A stretch of DNA of 64,000 nucleotides from Anagrus nilaparvatae (Eukaryota > Arthropoda > Insecta > Hymenoptera > Mymaridae). The first letter of the stretch is position 1; every line of letters begins with the position of its first letter. The stretch spans positions 4,652,501 through 4,716,500 of the forward strand of contig JAKSXM010000231.1 in the NCBI GenBank assembly GCA_022575985.1. The letters run 5' to 3'. The translations under genes were made by a program, and so were the position numbers. Under the pieces are notes generated by a model that was not told where the DNA came from, ran no database searches, and worked only from the letters and a program-made list of their open reading frames with translations. This document shows, piece after piece, positions 36,424 to 49,000 of the stretch.

Positions 36424-37119
36424 CTAAATTTTAAGATTCTTTAACTTAATTGGCAATTCCTCTTGGGATGTACGTAAACAAATTGTTCTTTTAGAAGGAT
36501 TACATGACTTGATCGGAGTAGCCTAAAATAAATACATTCATAAAATTAATTAAATCAAGTTAAACAAGAATATATAAATTATTTATTACTAAAATAGAAA
36601 GATAGAACATCAAATTTTCTATCAATAAAAAATACTTACACTTTTAGTTAATGCTGTTTTTGTTACAGAACCTCTATTCTTAGAACAAATTCCATGTCTC
36701 TTTAGTATCTGAGCAACTGTGTTGAGGTTTGTCGAATATCTTTTAGCAGCATTGTTTCTATTTAGCATTGGTTCCTCTTCAAATGCTGTTACAATAAGCA
36801 ATTCTAATCCTGATAAATTTGATTTTTTAACTTTAGGAGCATTTTCTTTTACAGACAGAAGGCTTTTCTTGTTTTGGTATTTACTATAACGAGCCTTAAT
36901 TAATCTACATTCAGAGCTACTTTGTTGTACACTCAATCTGTATTTTATTGTATTCATGTTATTTTGAATACATGTACTTTTTTGGCTACCTTCAAAACTA
37001 GTATTTAACATTTTATGATTTAGATCTTTAGTGAATCGCATGTTTCTTCTCCAGGTAACAACAAACTGTGCAAGTAAAATGATAATTATATTAGAGTTAT
37101 TAGGATGCTGTCTGATCAA
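36424..37119 (-). CDS. Small two-exon gene of unknown function
   Basis: Exon 1 is about 37119-36640, with donor GTAAGT. After an intron of 117 bases ending TTATTTTAG, exon 2 is 36522-36424. The join is phase 0 and exon 2 stays open for 32 codons, then stops just before AATAAA. The protein (up to 192 aa) has a basic N-terminal half and a helix-turn-helix-like segment, AFEEEPMLNRNNAAKRYSTN then LNTVAQILKRHGICSKNRG. That resembles DNA-binding parts of transposases or small DNA-binding proteins, but I recognise no family. The start is uncertain: 'TTTTACTTGCACAG' near 37066 is a good acceptor, so the first part may be intron and upstream exons may exist. Confidence 0.5.
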
Positions 37120-37923
37120 TTGTTTTTTTTTTAAAGACTAAGTTTAACGAAATTTATTGACAAAAAATTATAGCAATTATTATTCATTGATAATTAAAAT
37201 GAATGTCTGTTTATTCAATTAATAGTAAATCAACTTACCAATTGAAAAAGATTCTTTTAAGGATTCTTGATTGTTTATTAAGAAAATGTTTAACCAAAAC
37301 AATGCACCACTTTTATATTTTATTTTGTATTAAAAACAAATAATAAAAAATCAGCATCCAATAATAATTGATTTATTGTGAGTTAAGCATAAATAAGATT
37401 TATTATTTTATAGCATAAATGTATTTTTGCTTTATAAGACGTTAAATTTCCTCTAAAAATTAGCTACAAACACTGAGTTTTGATTTGAAAATCTGATTTA
37501 GTGGTTTCTTAACGATTGATTAAGTTACGTACTATTTGAATTATTGTACAAAATTTAATGACTTTTTGAAAGAAATTTACTGCACACACGTTGACAAACT
37601 AGTTAATACTGCTTGCGTTGCACTTGCACACCGCACGCACCAAAAAAGATAATACCTGCATGAAGATGGAGCGCGAGTACATATCACGTGACTCTGCACA
37701 AAAATTAAAAATTAATAAAACCAGAGATTAAATTAATCTCTGATAAAACAGGCCTTAAAAAATATACAAGAATATATTTTTTAGATAAAACGTGTATTGA
37801 GTCTTCACATAGGTTATGCTTTTTCGACATAAATCAATAATAGGTATATAATTTATAAATTTGAATATAAATAATTAAATATTGTACAACGTCATTTAAA
37901 GCTCACATTAGTATTGTGCAGAA

Positions 37924-38118
37924 TAATATATTTACGGCTCGTGTCCAAATCGAACGTAAATTACCTTCCGAGGCGAAGCCAAGCCTTTATTTAGAGCATT
38001 CTTTATTTAAGGACAAGGGCCGTGTAAAATTTTCTGCGGCAGTAGTGAGAAATTATGATTTTCTCGGCCGCGCAGCGGCCAGGAAATCGTACTTTCGTGG
38101 CTACTGTCTAGAAAATTT
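37924..38118 (-). repeat. Structured repeat family B, copy 4 (inverted)
   Basis: Minus-strand copy: 'aatatatttacggctcgtgt' at the low end, 'aaattaccttccgaggcgaa' centre and 'tcgtactttcgtggctactg' at the high end. Most similar to copy 3 at 19503. Confidence 0.6.
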
Positions 38119-38149
38119 TTTTTTATCATAAGGAAACTTGGTTTGCTTC

Positions 38150-39327
38150 ACATCTGGGGTGAGATGCTCAACACCTAGTTAAAGAAAGCTATAGCTTTTA
38201 TAACTTATACTAGCTTAATTTAGATTAGGTCATGTACATTGCTGTACGGTTTTCAAATATGTGATTTAAATGTCTTAGATTAACTGGAAACTTTGACTTT
38301 GAAAACATTTTTTTTTTCAATATAAATATGTTAAAACTTAATTACTATAAAATATTATGCTAAATATTATAGGCAGGCAGCACATAAGAATTAGGGTGAC
38401 TTTTTTGAAACCACTCGGACGGCTTCAGATGCACTATTTGCCACCGAGATAACGAAATTCTAGACTTTTGGCCAAGGCTCCATTCTCCGAACGAAAAACC
38501 TGCTGGTTTCGGAAAGTCACCTGGGTGACCCTCTTGAGACCAGGCTAAACTTTCACACTTTATTCTACGAAGCTCTCTAACAATATACCAAAGTTTAGCC
38601 TGTGCCCCATTGTTCTGAGGGTGGATACAGCCCCCCCAATTTAAGTCACCCAGGTGACCCAAATCAAACCAGGCCAAATTTTACACACGTTTTCTTTTCA
38701 CCATAATAAACGTATATTTCAAATATGGCCTATGCCAACCTGTCCGAAGGAGTGATCTTGACGGTATATTCCCCCATATACTCCCCCGTTTTCGGGCCAA
38801 AATACCGTCCAATTCACCCCTTTGGACAGGTTGGCATAGGCCATATTTGAAACATACGTTTATTATGGTGAAAAGAAAACATGTGTAAAATTTGGCCTGG
38901 TTTCATTTGGGTCACCTGGGTGGCTTAAATTTTGGGGGGGGGATATATCCCCCCTCATAACAATGAGACACAGGCAAAACTTTGGGTATATTGTTAGAGA
39001 GCTTCGTAGAATAAAGTGTGAAAGTTTAGCCTGGTTTCAAGAGGGTCACCCAGGTGACTTTCCAAAACCAGCAGGTTTTCCGTTCCGAGAATGGAGCCTT
39101 GACCAAAAGTCTAGAATTTCGTTATCTCGGTGGCAAACAGTGCATTTGAGGCCGTCCGAGTGGTTTCAAAAAAGTCACCCTAATTCTTATGGGCTGCCTG
39201 CCTATTAATAAAAACTTAAGGTTTTGAGGTTAAATTAAAATTACAACTTGCTGTAGAAACCCTATAGGAATTCTGTAGCTTAACTAATTAAGGCTATTTA
39301 AAAACTTTGAGCATCTCGCCCCAGATG
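38150..39327. mobile_element. Outer inverted-repeat element containing a large palindrome
   Basis: CATCTGGGGTGAGATGCTCAA near 38150 is matched in complement by TTGAGCATCTCGCCCCAGATG at 39307-39327. Between them lies the palindrome at 38371-39203. No clear target duplication is visible outside. Confidence 0.45.
38371..39203. mobile_element. 833-bp foldback palindrome
   Basis: Begins AGGCAGGCAGC and ends GCTGCCTGCCT. The arms, about 410 bp each, pair nearly throughout; shared blocks include 'ggtgactttttgaaaccact' type, 'cacccaggtgac' and 'caacctgtcc'. The centre is near 38790 (GTTTTCGGGCC). GC-richer than its surroundings. Arm sequences read as similar short open frames on opposite strands, a by-product of the inverted repeat. 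Confidence 0.7.
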
Positions 39328-39866
39328 AAAATCTGCTACCAATAAGATATACCCATTTAGCGATTTTCTAATTTTTGCCCAATTTATAGGACAATAGTGT
39401 TTTTTCTTACAAGGAGGGAAATATCTATTTGTTCCTATCCGGACCTAAACAAAAAAAATTTTCATGCTAACGTGAGTTTTTTACAGCAATAATAAAAAAA
39501 ATTGTGACTCATTTTTCTTACATTTTTTACGACAGTCAAAAACACTAAAATAGCTGCCAAAAATCGAGATTTCGCTCTGGGAGGCTAAAAATTGGGCTGG
39601 TTACTTATTTTGGTAGTTTCAGAAAAAAACACTTTGGGGCAGTTTTGAAGACCCGACCATACAAATCGCCCTCACTTCATTTAAATCTACCCATTTATAA
39701 TTCCATATTTTTGAATTTCATTGATGTTCAGAGAAAAAAAATGAGATTGATTACATAAACTTCTTAGTATATTTAATGACAAATATTTATAATTTAGATA
39801 TTGAAAAGAAATATCATATCGATGGTCCCAGTTACACATTTATAAATTATAAATATTTGTCATTAA

Positions 39867-40278
39867 GGTTGAATCTGATAGATAGAAACAGTATTTAGGA
39901 TTTAAAATTTCTGGAAATTGAAATGTCTGTTATTGCTAATTCTTTTTGTCATTGATAAAGTACTATGTCCCTTAGAATTTAAAAAAATATTTTGAAAATT
40001 TGCGGAGTAGAGCCAAAGATATGAGCACTTCAAATTCCTTTAATTTTTACTATTTTAATCAAGACTTTTATTAATGCCATCATTTAGTATTGATTTAATA
40101 AAAAAAATTTTTAAATAAGTTTTTTATTTTTGACCAAACCACAAATTTTCAAAATTTTTTTTTAAATTCTAAGGGACATAGTACTTTATCAATGATAAAA
40201 AGAATTAGCAATAACAGATATTTCAATTTCCAGAAATTTTAAATCCAAAAATGCTGTTTCTATATATTAGATTCAACC
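39867..40278. mobile_element. TTAA-flanked MITE, second example
   Basis: Ends GGTTGAATCT / AGATTCAACC flanked by TTAA on both sides (39863-39866, 40279-40282). Arms of about 140 bp pair well, including AAGTACTATGTCCCTTAGAA and its complement. A separate 21-bp inverted repeat (TAATGACAAATATTTATAATT) lies just to its left. Non-coding. Confidence 0.65.
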
Positions 40279-40926
40279 TTAAATATTTAAAAGTTTATTT
40301 AATCAATTGAATTGAAAAATACAATTAAATATTAATGAAATATTTATTAAAGTAGATATTTCTTTGAATATCAACTTTTATTTAAATATTTTTATAAATT
40401 ATCATTTTATAATTCTATGATTGTAAGTATAGGTATACATCTCTAAAATAAAATATTTTAAAACCAATTCTGCTATTTCAAAATTTAGGTATTTGAGAAA
40501 TTCATTAATTTTAAAAACAAATAATTTTAAAAAGACATTCTCCTGTGGGTGCTGAGCGCGCGGATATTCTAGTAAGAATTAATTAAAAACATTTCAATTA
40601 AAAAAATTTTTAATTCATTAACTTCGTCGCGAAAAAACTAAACAAAAACAAATGCCAAATAGGTATAATTAAAAATTTATAGGTGCTAAAATAAGTTAAG
40701 TTAAATCCTGAATTTTTTGAATATTTTTCATACCTTATTTTAAATTTTCATTATTTTTTGGCTAATTAATTAGAGTTAATTTTATTTATTATCGTTGACA
40801 CGGGAACATTATTTTTCTTTGATTTCTCATTTATATTCTTTTATATAATTAAAATCATATTGTTCTTTGATAATGATTGATACATTATACTTCTTCCTAT
40901 TTTGATATTCTTCTGCACTGTAAAGA

Positions 40927-41141
40927 ATTTGTTTGCCCTCCCGGGCGTAAAACTCGTGCGTCAAGAATTTTCTGCACTCATTCTACGCCTAGGTAGGCAA
41001 AAAATATTGTAAGCACCATGGGCGAAATACTTTAGACACTAGCGTGAATACATATCACTCGTGCCCGGCTCCGCCAAGCACTCGTGCTAGTGCTCACGCT
41101 AGTGCCAAAACTTTTATGCCCTTGATACTTAATATACTATT
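40927..41141 (+). repeat. Structured repeat family C, copy 2
   Basis: Direct copy of 11105-11330 with a few substitutions and a short deletion after 'attgtaagcacc'; ends TTGATACTTAATATACTATT. Confidence 0.65.
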
Positions 41142-41206
41142 ACATATCTAGGGCAAAAAAGCCTATTTTCTGCCCTAGGGAGACGGCTTTTTTGCCCATT
41201 ATATGT
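41142..41206. repeat. 65-bp palindrome adjoining family C
   Basis: ACATATCTAGGGCAAAAAAGCC and GGCTTTTTTGCCCATTATATGT are near-complements around 'tattttctgccctagggaga'. It abuts the end of family C copy 2 and the following text again contains 'aaaactatt'. Confidence 0.55.
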
Positions 41207-41477
41207 AAAACTATTGTTTAGAATACGGGACAAAATATGGGATTCGACTTTTGCATGCTGTCTGCAAAGCCAAAACCAATACTTTATCCCTTGTTTAATA
41301 AATACCTATTTCCAGGTATTTACAGTGTATTAGGTACGTAACTTCTTTAACTCTTTGCGCGCTAAATTGGAAGAAATATAAAGATTATTGAATTTTTTGT
41401 CACTAAATTTATTTTTATAGCAAAAATAATATTTAATTTTTTCAATATTTTTCTCTGTTCATGGTTTACAAAGCTAT

Positions 41478-42727
41478 ATGAGCAATTATTTTAAAAGTGA
41501 TACTTAATTCGAGCCTGGAATCGTAAATTTTTTTTTTGAGGGCACATCGATATGACCCGTGTTTTCAGATAGTTTGAACCTTTAGAAAACCGAAAAAAAT
41601 CGTGAACAAGAAATCGGCGATAGGTGCCAAAAAGATTTTTTCCTTTTTATGTCAAAAAACGTGTTTTTCGTATCTGAGCTACCCTAAATTTTCAAAATAA
41701 CTTTTTAGGTAAATAAAATTTTAAAATATAGATGAAAAAATCTGATTGCCAGGGAAAAACCACTCCAGAAGAAAAAAAAACTTATCTTCTTACGATGAAA
41801 TTTAGCCAAGTTATCGTCAATTTAAGATTTTGCTCAAATTCGTCTTAAAAAAGAGCAATCCATAGCTAGCACCCAGAGAAAAATTAATGTTAAAAAAATA
41901 AAAATAAAATTATACCAACGTTTGTGCGTTTTTATTGCCGTTTTAATGAGCCCAATCAGACGTTTGTTCGTTTTCTATTTTCCGAGAAAAATAGAATTTT
42001 CCAAAATTTTATCACCCGGTGAAAAACTCGTTAATTTCTCCCCTTAAAAATAAATTTAAAAAAATTCTGTTTAGGCAATTTTGTAGGTTTTCGTTTGTTC
42101 GTTCGTCACCCGGAGAAAGCATAGATGAAAATTAATTATTATTAAAAGAAAACTAAAAAAATGAAAAAAATTTTAAAAGAAAACTCTTTACCTAATCTAA
42201 CCTAACCAGAACATCTTGCTGCTTAAGTATATAGTGCTGACCTGCTAATCGTACGCAGTACTGCAGCGCGGGCGTGTGTAGTATATTGAGAAGTTTTTTT
42301 GTATTATGTATAAAGCAAGTATAAAGGCGCAGAATCGCAGTAATTCAAAAATTTAAAATAATAAATGCATTATTATTTTAAATATAAAAAAAATTTATTA
42401 GTAGGACAAAGTAGAAAAAATAATATATTGTATTTCTCTATATAATTATTTTCTAAAAATTTTAAAAGAAACTTAGTATTAAAAAAATTAATGTTCAAAA
42501 AATTAATTATATTTTCAGGTCCTTTCCACAATAAATTTATGGTGTTTCGAAATCATTTATATTATTTAAGTTAATAAATATGATATTAATCTTGATTCAT
42601 GAATAAAGTGTTTGAAAAAATATGTTTAGTTTTTTTGAATAAGTTTTTTATTTTACTGTTTTTATTTTATAACAAATAATTTTTACATATTTACTGCAAA
42701 CAATAAAATTAAATCGAATAATACTAT
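41478..42727. repeat. Left terminal inverted repeat
   Basis: About 1.25 kb, complementary to 58675-60480 through many long blocks: 'ttaattcgagcctggaatcg', 'gggcacatcgatatgacccg', 'aatgagcccaatcagacgtt', 'tgctgacctgctaatcgtac', 'gcagtactgcagcgcgggcg' and, at the inner end, 'tatttactgcaaacaataaa'. Confidence 0.85.
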
Positions 42728-43020
42728 AATATTAAATTAGCCTATATGAAAAAAAATCTATCTTGGCGATAGGTACTAACAGTGTTATGAAATATTTTTG
42801 AATTAAGGAAGACAAAATTGCAGGTATCAATTATTTACACAGTTTTCAAAGCTATAATATTTTAATTAATATATAAAATTGCATATGCAAATGCATTTAG
42901 CCAATTTTTTTAAAAACTTTTCTTTATAGATTTTTTATTTTCAATCGTTTGACAAAAAAAAATCATAAGCGGAATTCTGGTAACAGAAACCAGATTTTTT
43001 TTCAGTGTAGACTGAAAGAA

Positions 43021-46000
43021 CTAAGTTTTATAAAATAAAAAATATGCGTTTTTAGCTATTTGCTGTAAGACAAAATCTAATGTTTTTTCATTAACTGCCA
43101 AATCATCATAACAATACCACTTTCCTTCTCGTTTTATATAACTAACATAATGTCCAGATGTATATGAAGCCCCAATATGGCAAATAACAGCCATAAGTTC
43201 GTAATGATATTGTTGATTCTTACTGTTACTAAATAAAAATAATAAATTTAAATTAATTATTTAAAATATAAGTATGTATTTGTTACAAAACTGAATCTGG
43301 TAAAAAATCTTACGTGAAACATAAATCTGTTGGAATATGCACCAGTGAATCTCTTTTTCTAATTTCAGTTTGAGTACCATTCAGAAATGTGGTGTGTTTT
43401 TTAATCAGTATTGTCAAAACTTTAGGTAAAGCCACCAAGTCAGTATAATATGTAAATACCCTCCATTGATTACATTCTTGGCAAAAAATTGTTCTAGTAT
43501 TGATCACAAACAATTTGCTAACTAAATCAACAAATTCATAGGATTCTGCAGCAACCTCAGGCAAGTCTACAAACAATATAGGCGAAGAAACATCTATATC
43601 GAACGAATTTTTCTTGCATGGACAAACATGCTTATCATGCATAACTGCTATAAAACTTTCTTTAAAAATATCGCATCTTGTTTTATTTTCATCATAAAAA
43701 AATATTTCTTGAAATTCTCTCATATGATCAAATAAGTTTAAGAAAAATTCTGATGCATCCTGCTGATTATTTGTTGTAAATTGATTATCGAAGAGTATTA
43801 AACTCTGTTTGAATTTTCTAAAAAAAAATTTTTAATTAATTAAACTTATTTCATGAATAATATTTTTATTATTTTAATTTACCCTATCAATGAATATACT
43901 TCATGTGTTGTGAGTCCTATTTTGAGTTTTTTTAAAAGTTCTATGAAATTTTCTAAGACTTTGCTATATTTATCAAAAGCGATCTTATCTAAATCCTTGA
44001 ATAAAGGTAATGATATTAAGACTTGCAGGCAAGAATTAAGCCAGCATCTATTTTCGCCGCATGGATTAGAAAAACCTGCTTCATAAATTTTAGATCTACC
44101 GTTTTTTAAATTTTTTGCAACTTTAGAATTTTTATTTTTCTGAGTCCAATTTATGCACAAATGACAAATTTTATTTCCAAAAATGCTATCAGAACAAGAT
44201 TGATGTGCATGTCGTTTGCAAATGTTACATTGAACTGATAAATCTTTTTTTCTTGACGGTTTATTTGATGGTTTACAACGCAAGCATATATTATCCATTG
44301 GTAATGATTTTTCTAGAATTAACGATATTACTTCTAGTCTATAAGCATTAGGATCAAATTTCGAAGAACTCAGAAGCTGCTTATTATTGGCAATGCAATC
44401 CATGTAGTATAAAACATACAGCGCGCAATTAAAACCGTCTTGTTGTTTTGGGTAATTGTAGGATTCTTGTGTGATTGACCACTCAATATTACATAAATTA
44501 TTTTTTTTTGATTTTTCTTGGTCTCTGTTACAACAATATAAATAAATAAAGAATTTTCTGAGCCCTTCAATAAAATAAGAAGTAATTTGCAATGGATCAT
44601 AGTGAGAAATTGTTTTTTTCTCTACATCTAATACTAAAAGACACCAATGATGATTGTTATTATACGGCATAAATATAATCCCACTAAAGCTGTAATTTAG
44701 GTTATATCCTATCCATTCTTCAGGCTTTTCGTGATAACCAGAATCTCCCAGTATTTCATGAGTGAGTTCCGTTGGAACACATGTCACATTCTTCCATTCC
44801 TCAGATATATTTTTAGCAAACATAAAAGCATTAATAACTGAACCACAAACCCATTCGCTACTAGCCAAAGTTTTTAATTCTTTGCTTTCAATAATGTGAA
44901 AAGAATTCGATGATCTAGTGAAAATTGTTAATTCTTTATTATAATATTGTCCTATAGTTGCAGCCACATTGTGACCCATATTCTGTGTGTAATATTTAAA
45001 TAATGTCTGATTATCATAAATATTTAACTCTTTTGGTAAATTTCTAAAATCAATATTTTGGTTTTTGGATACCGAGTTGAATACTACGTTTGAAAAAGCT
45101 ATTGAATTTTTCTCTTTTTCTTTACAAGTTGGAACAGCTATTGTTTCTTTGCAATTTTTATATTTTTTAAAAGTAGTTGGAACTGTCAAAGATGATGCTA
45201 TATATATATATTTACAAATTTAATTTAGATAAAAGGCCTTGAAGATATGAATAAATATTTTACGAATGCAAGTACCTGTAATTAATGCTCTTCTAATTGC
45301 AGCTTCGGTGGATTTCAAATAATTTGAATCGTATAAATCTAGAAGATTTTCTTCGTCCACATCCATATTAACTTCGTTAAAATTTTCGACATCATTTTTA
45401 CGTCTCTTTCTCGGTCTGTTTGAATTTTCAAAAGAATTAAAAGATGATAAGCTACTTCGTCTATTTTCTTCTGTTTCAAAAGACTCTATGAAAAAATTGT
45501 TTTAAATAAAATTTAAATTACTATTTTTAAAGTGTGTATATAATTTATAAAGTTAATTATTCAAATTAATATTAAAATATTTGTTTTCCAATAAATGACC
45601 TGATTTGAATATTTGAACATTTTAATATAATAAGAGTTAATCCGAAACTTCGAGATGAAGTAATGATATTTTTTTAAAGGGTTCCAGAACCATTTTTTTT
45701 TATTTAACAAAATTTATTGATTTAATTTTTAAAAAAAACGAGTCTCATGCCCTCCGCAATAATAAAAAGTCTAAAAAAATTTTTTAATATTTTTTGGCAA
45801 TTCGGAAATCTAAAATTTTTTCCTAATTTACAAAAATTCTCGAAAGGATAGTAATATTAAAAATTTTTTTAGACTAGTTAAATATGTTTTTTCTAATTGC
45901 GGGGGGGCATAAAACTCGATTTTTTAAAATTAAATCAATAAAAAAATAAATTTTGTTAAATCAAAAAAACTAGTTTTAATTTTTTTTTTGGTTCTGGAAC

Positions 46001-49000
46001 CCCGTAAATATAAGTTTTTCAAGTGCTTATATGCAAAATATCTAATTTCAAAATTTTTACGAAAAACTAGCGTGATCACCCGTGCTCGGCAAAGCTTTGA
46101 GTCCAAAATACAATTTTAATATTTTTCAGTTTTTCATTTTGCTTACGTGTACATAGGAAATTTAAACTTTGAGTGAATTTTATGAAATTGATAAAGTAAT
46201 TGAAAAATAATTATATTTACACAATTTTTTCAATAGTTACCATAATTAATTAATATGACTATTTATATTGATATGTGAAATTTTTCGGAAAAAAAAAACA
46301 AATAAATTTTATGAACTTATTCCGCTAGTTTGGTTAAGCTACGCTGTTTTGCACAAGTAAACGTATAAGCAAAAAATGGCATTTTTTAAGCATTAAAATT
46401 ATTTTTTAAAATGGGGTAAAGTAACTTATGGCTACATATTATAATATCATATATAATTATGAGATAAATATCAAGGAAACAAAATATTCTATTTATACCA
46501 TGACTTTTGAAATGTAAAATTATATTTAAAATAATATGGATTAAAAAAAGTCACGCCTGCCCATAAAATTAATATTCTCATTGTTTCGAAAAGTGATCTT
46601 AAGAAATTTTTATCTAATCATTTTAAAAATCAATACTTTTTTTATTAATGCTATTTTATTTATTTCAAATATTAAGGATTGTTTTTAAATAGTCTACGAT
46701 TCTATCAAAAGAATTATATTATTTCATTATAATATAAATAATGGATATATAAAATGATATAATATAACCAAAAGTAATTTTTTTAATACAAAGAGTGATT
46801 TTTTAAAATAAAAAAAATAAATTTTAAAATAATCGGTTAAGTGTTATAGTGAAGTAAAACTTTTAATTAATTTTTTTAAATATAGACAAAAATTTTTAAT
46901 TTATTAAAACAACTATTAATTTCATTAATAAAGCTAAGGTTTTCTTTTTATTTCTTATTCAACCTCTTTTTTTTCCCCTTATAATGATAAACCATGATAA
47001 ATTTAAGATTAATATAAATAAAACAGTTTAAAATTTAATCTTTTTTTGGAAAAATATCTTAAATAAAAATTCACCTCAGTAGAATTTGGTCCCTTACATG
47101 ATTTAGAAATTATTAACAGATTTAAATTAATAATAGAACATAAATGATATTATAATATATTTAAATTACCTGCAAATAAACGTTTGTTACGATGGTCATT
47201 CTGATAATTATTTAATTGACTATTAATTGTTTTATCTGATTCATTATTACTTGCTTGCATTTGTCCCATATTTATATTTGAAAACTGCTCATTGTTTTGA
47301 AATGAATCAGAATACTCTGCAGGGCAAATATTACTATTATCAATTTCAGAAGGTTGGTTTCGATTTGAATTTGACTGGTTTAAAATATTAATGTCTGAAA
47401 TATAAATTTTGGTATTATTATTATTTAAAGTAATTTTTAATTTAAAAAAAAAATTTTACCTTCAAATGAAGGGATTGGAATTCCTGTCAATAACTGCTTA
47501 ATTACACCTCGTCCTAATTTTGTTTCTCCTTCTATAGCTTTTTTATGACGTAATAAATGTCTATCTATAGAAACTGCCCTATCCATATCATAAACATTTT
47601 TTAATTCACGGAAATAATTCTCAGAGCCTGTTGACGTAGCTTTGGAATTGGTTGATTTGAAATAAGGACACATAATATTTGTTATTGTGGGGAATTGAGC
47701 ATATAAATTCAATAACTCATTTGCAACGATTGGAAGCTCATAAATATTTGGGTATCCGTAAGGAGAATCATTTGATATGCTTACTAGAAGTTTACTTTTA
47801 TTATAAAGTTCAGTAACATATTGAACAATTTTACTATTTTTTAAAATTGTTTCTTCATAATCTACACTATATTCTTCAGTATCACTAATTTCTTCATCTT
47901 CTGCCGGCAAATTAATTTCAGAATAATCAAATTCACTTATTTTACTTCGTAAAAAATTTACACTTTTTTTACAATCAATATTCAAACTTTTACTCTCGCA
48001 AACTACAAAAATGTGCATTAAAAAAGTTTTAAATAATCTTATGTCATTTATCTCTAAGGAATAAGCAATACACCTAACATAAAAATCTTTTTTATGATAT
48101 TCATTTCCTTTAAAACAATTCCACCGTGTAGCATTATTTATCAAATGGTTTCTATCTCTCCTTAAAAAACAATAAGGTAGACTATCTAAATTATTATTCA
48201 GTATAACCTTAAGACAATTGTCTAAATATTTATTGTAAAAAAATCCGTTAAATGCAAATGCGATAGAATTTAATAATGCAGGTGAGCAATCGACAACAAC
48301 CTCTTTAGGAGCAATACCACAACTTTGTACCCATTCAAATAACCACAAACTTATTGTTTTAACATCATGCTTTTCTGATATCATTTGGCACACTGTATAA
48401 ATTTTGTTACCGATTCGCACGACTATATTATATAAAAACAAATAAGCCGTTTTGTTATCTTTGTTAAATTTAAAGAAGCCTTATGAATTGTTGTTGTTCC
48501 TTTGTCTTACGTAAGAGGTGGCCCTAAAAAGGGCCGTTTGGTTTTTTTTGTAAAATCGATGCGTGACCTCAGCCACGCGCTAAAAATAATAAATTCACAA
48601 ACACGCAATGTCCAAACACGCAAAATGAAAAACAAACTTTCATACACAATCACACAAAATTAAAAGTAAAAACTCACAGTGAAAATCTCAAAGTCGAGCA
48701 ACTCGTGCTCAGGCGATGTCTCCTGGCCAGGAACTGTTAAACCACCTCTTTGAGCCTACGAGCTCGGAAATCGCACCAAGCGAGATACCAATAATAGCTT
48801 ACGAGCTATTCCAATGTTGGAAAAGGAAGTCCAAATCCACACACAAATTTCACCAAGAGCAGTCAAACAGCAAGCCAAGCGTCCAAGATCCACACCAGCA
48901 ACAAGTACACCAAGCGCAGTCAAAAAAGCAAAGCGTCAAATTCGCAGCGTCGAGGCTGAAGTCAGAACAGCGAATGCTGCTCCAGCCAATATAGCGGTTA

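Noticed and set aside
37231..37330. Possible further upstream exon of the 36424-37119 gene (donor GTAAGT near 37240)
   Set aside because: The donor is good, but none of its open frames joins the next exon at the required phase without a stop.
38360..39208. Two similar open frames on opposite strands
   Set aside because: They are the two arms of the palindrome at 38371-39203 read outward; no start context, no splice sites, no recognised domain.
41461..41480. Target-site duplication for the giant transposon
   Set aside because: Compared both flanks of the outermost matched bases; no shared 7-11-bp word was found, so none is claimed.
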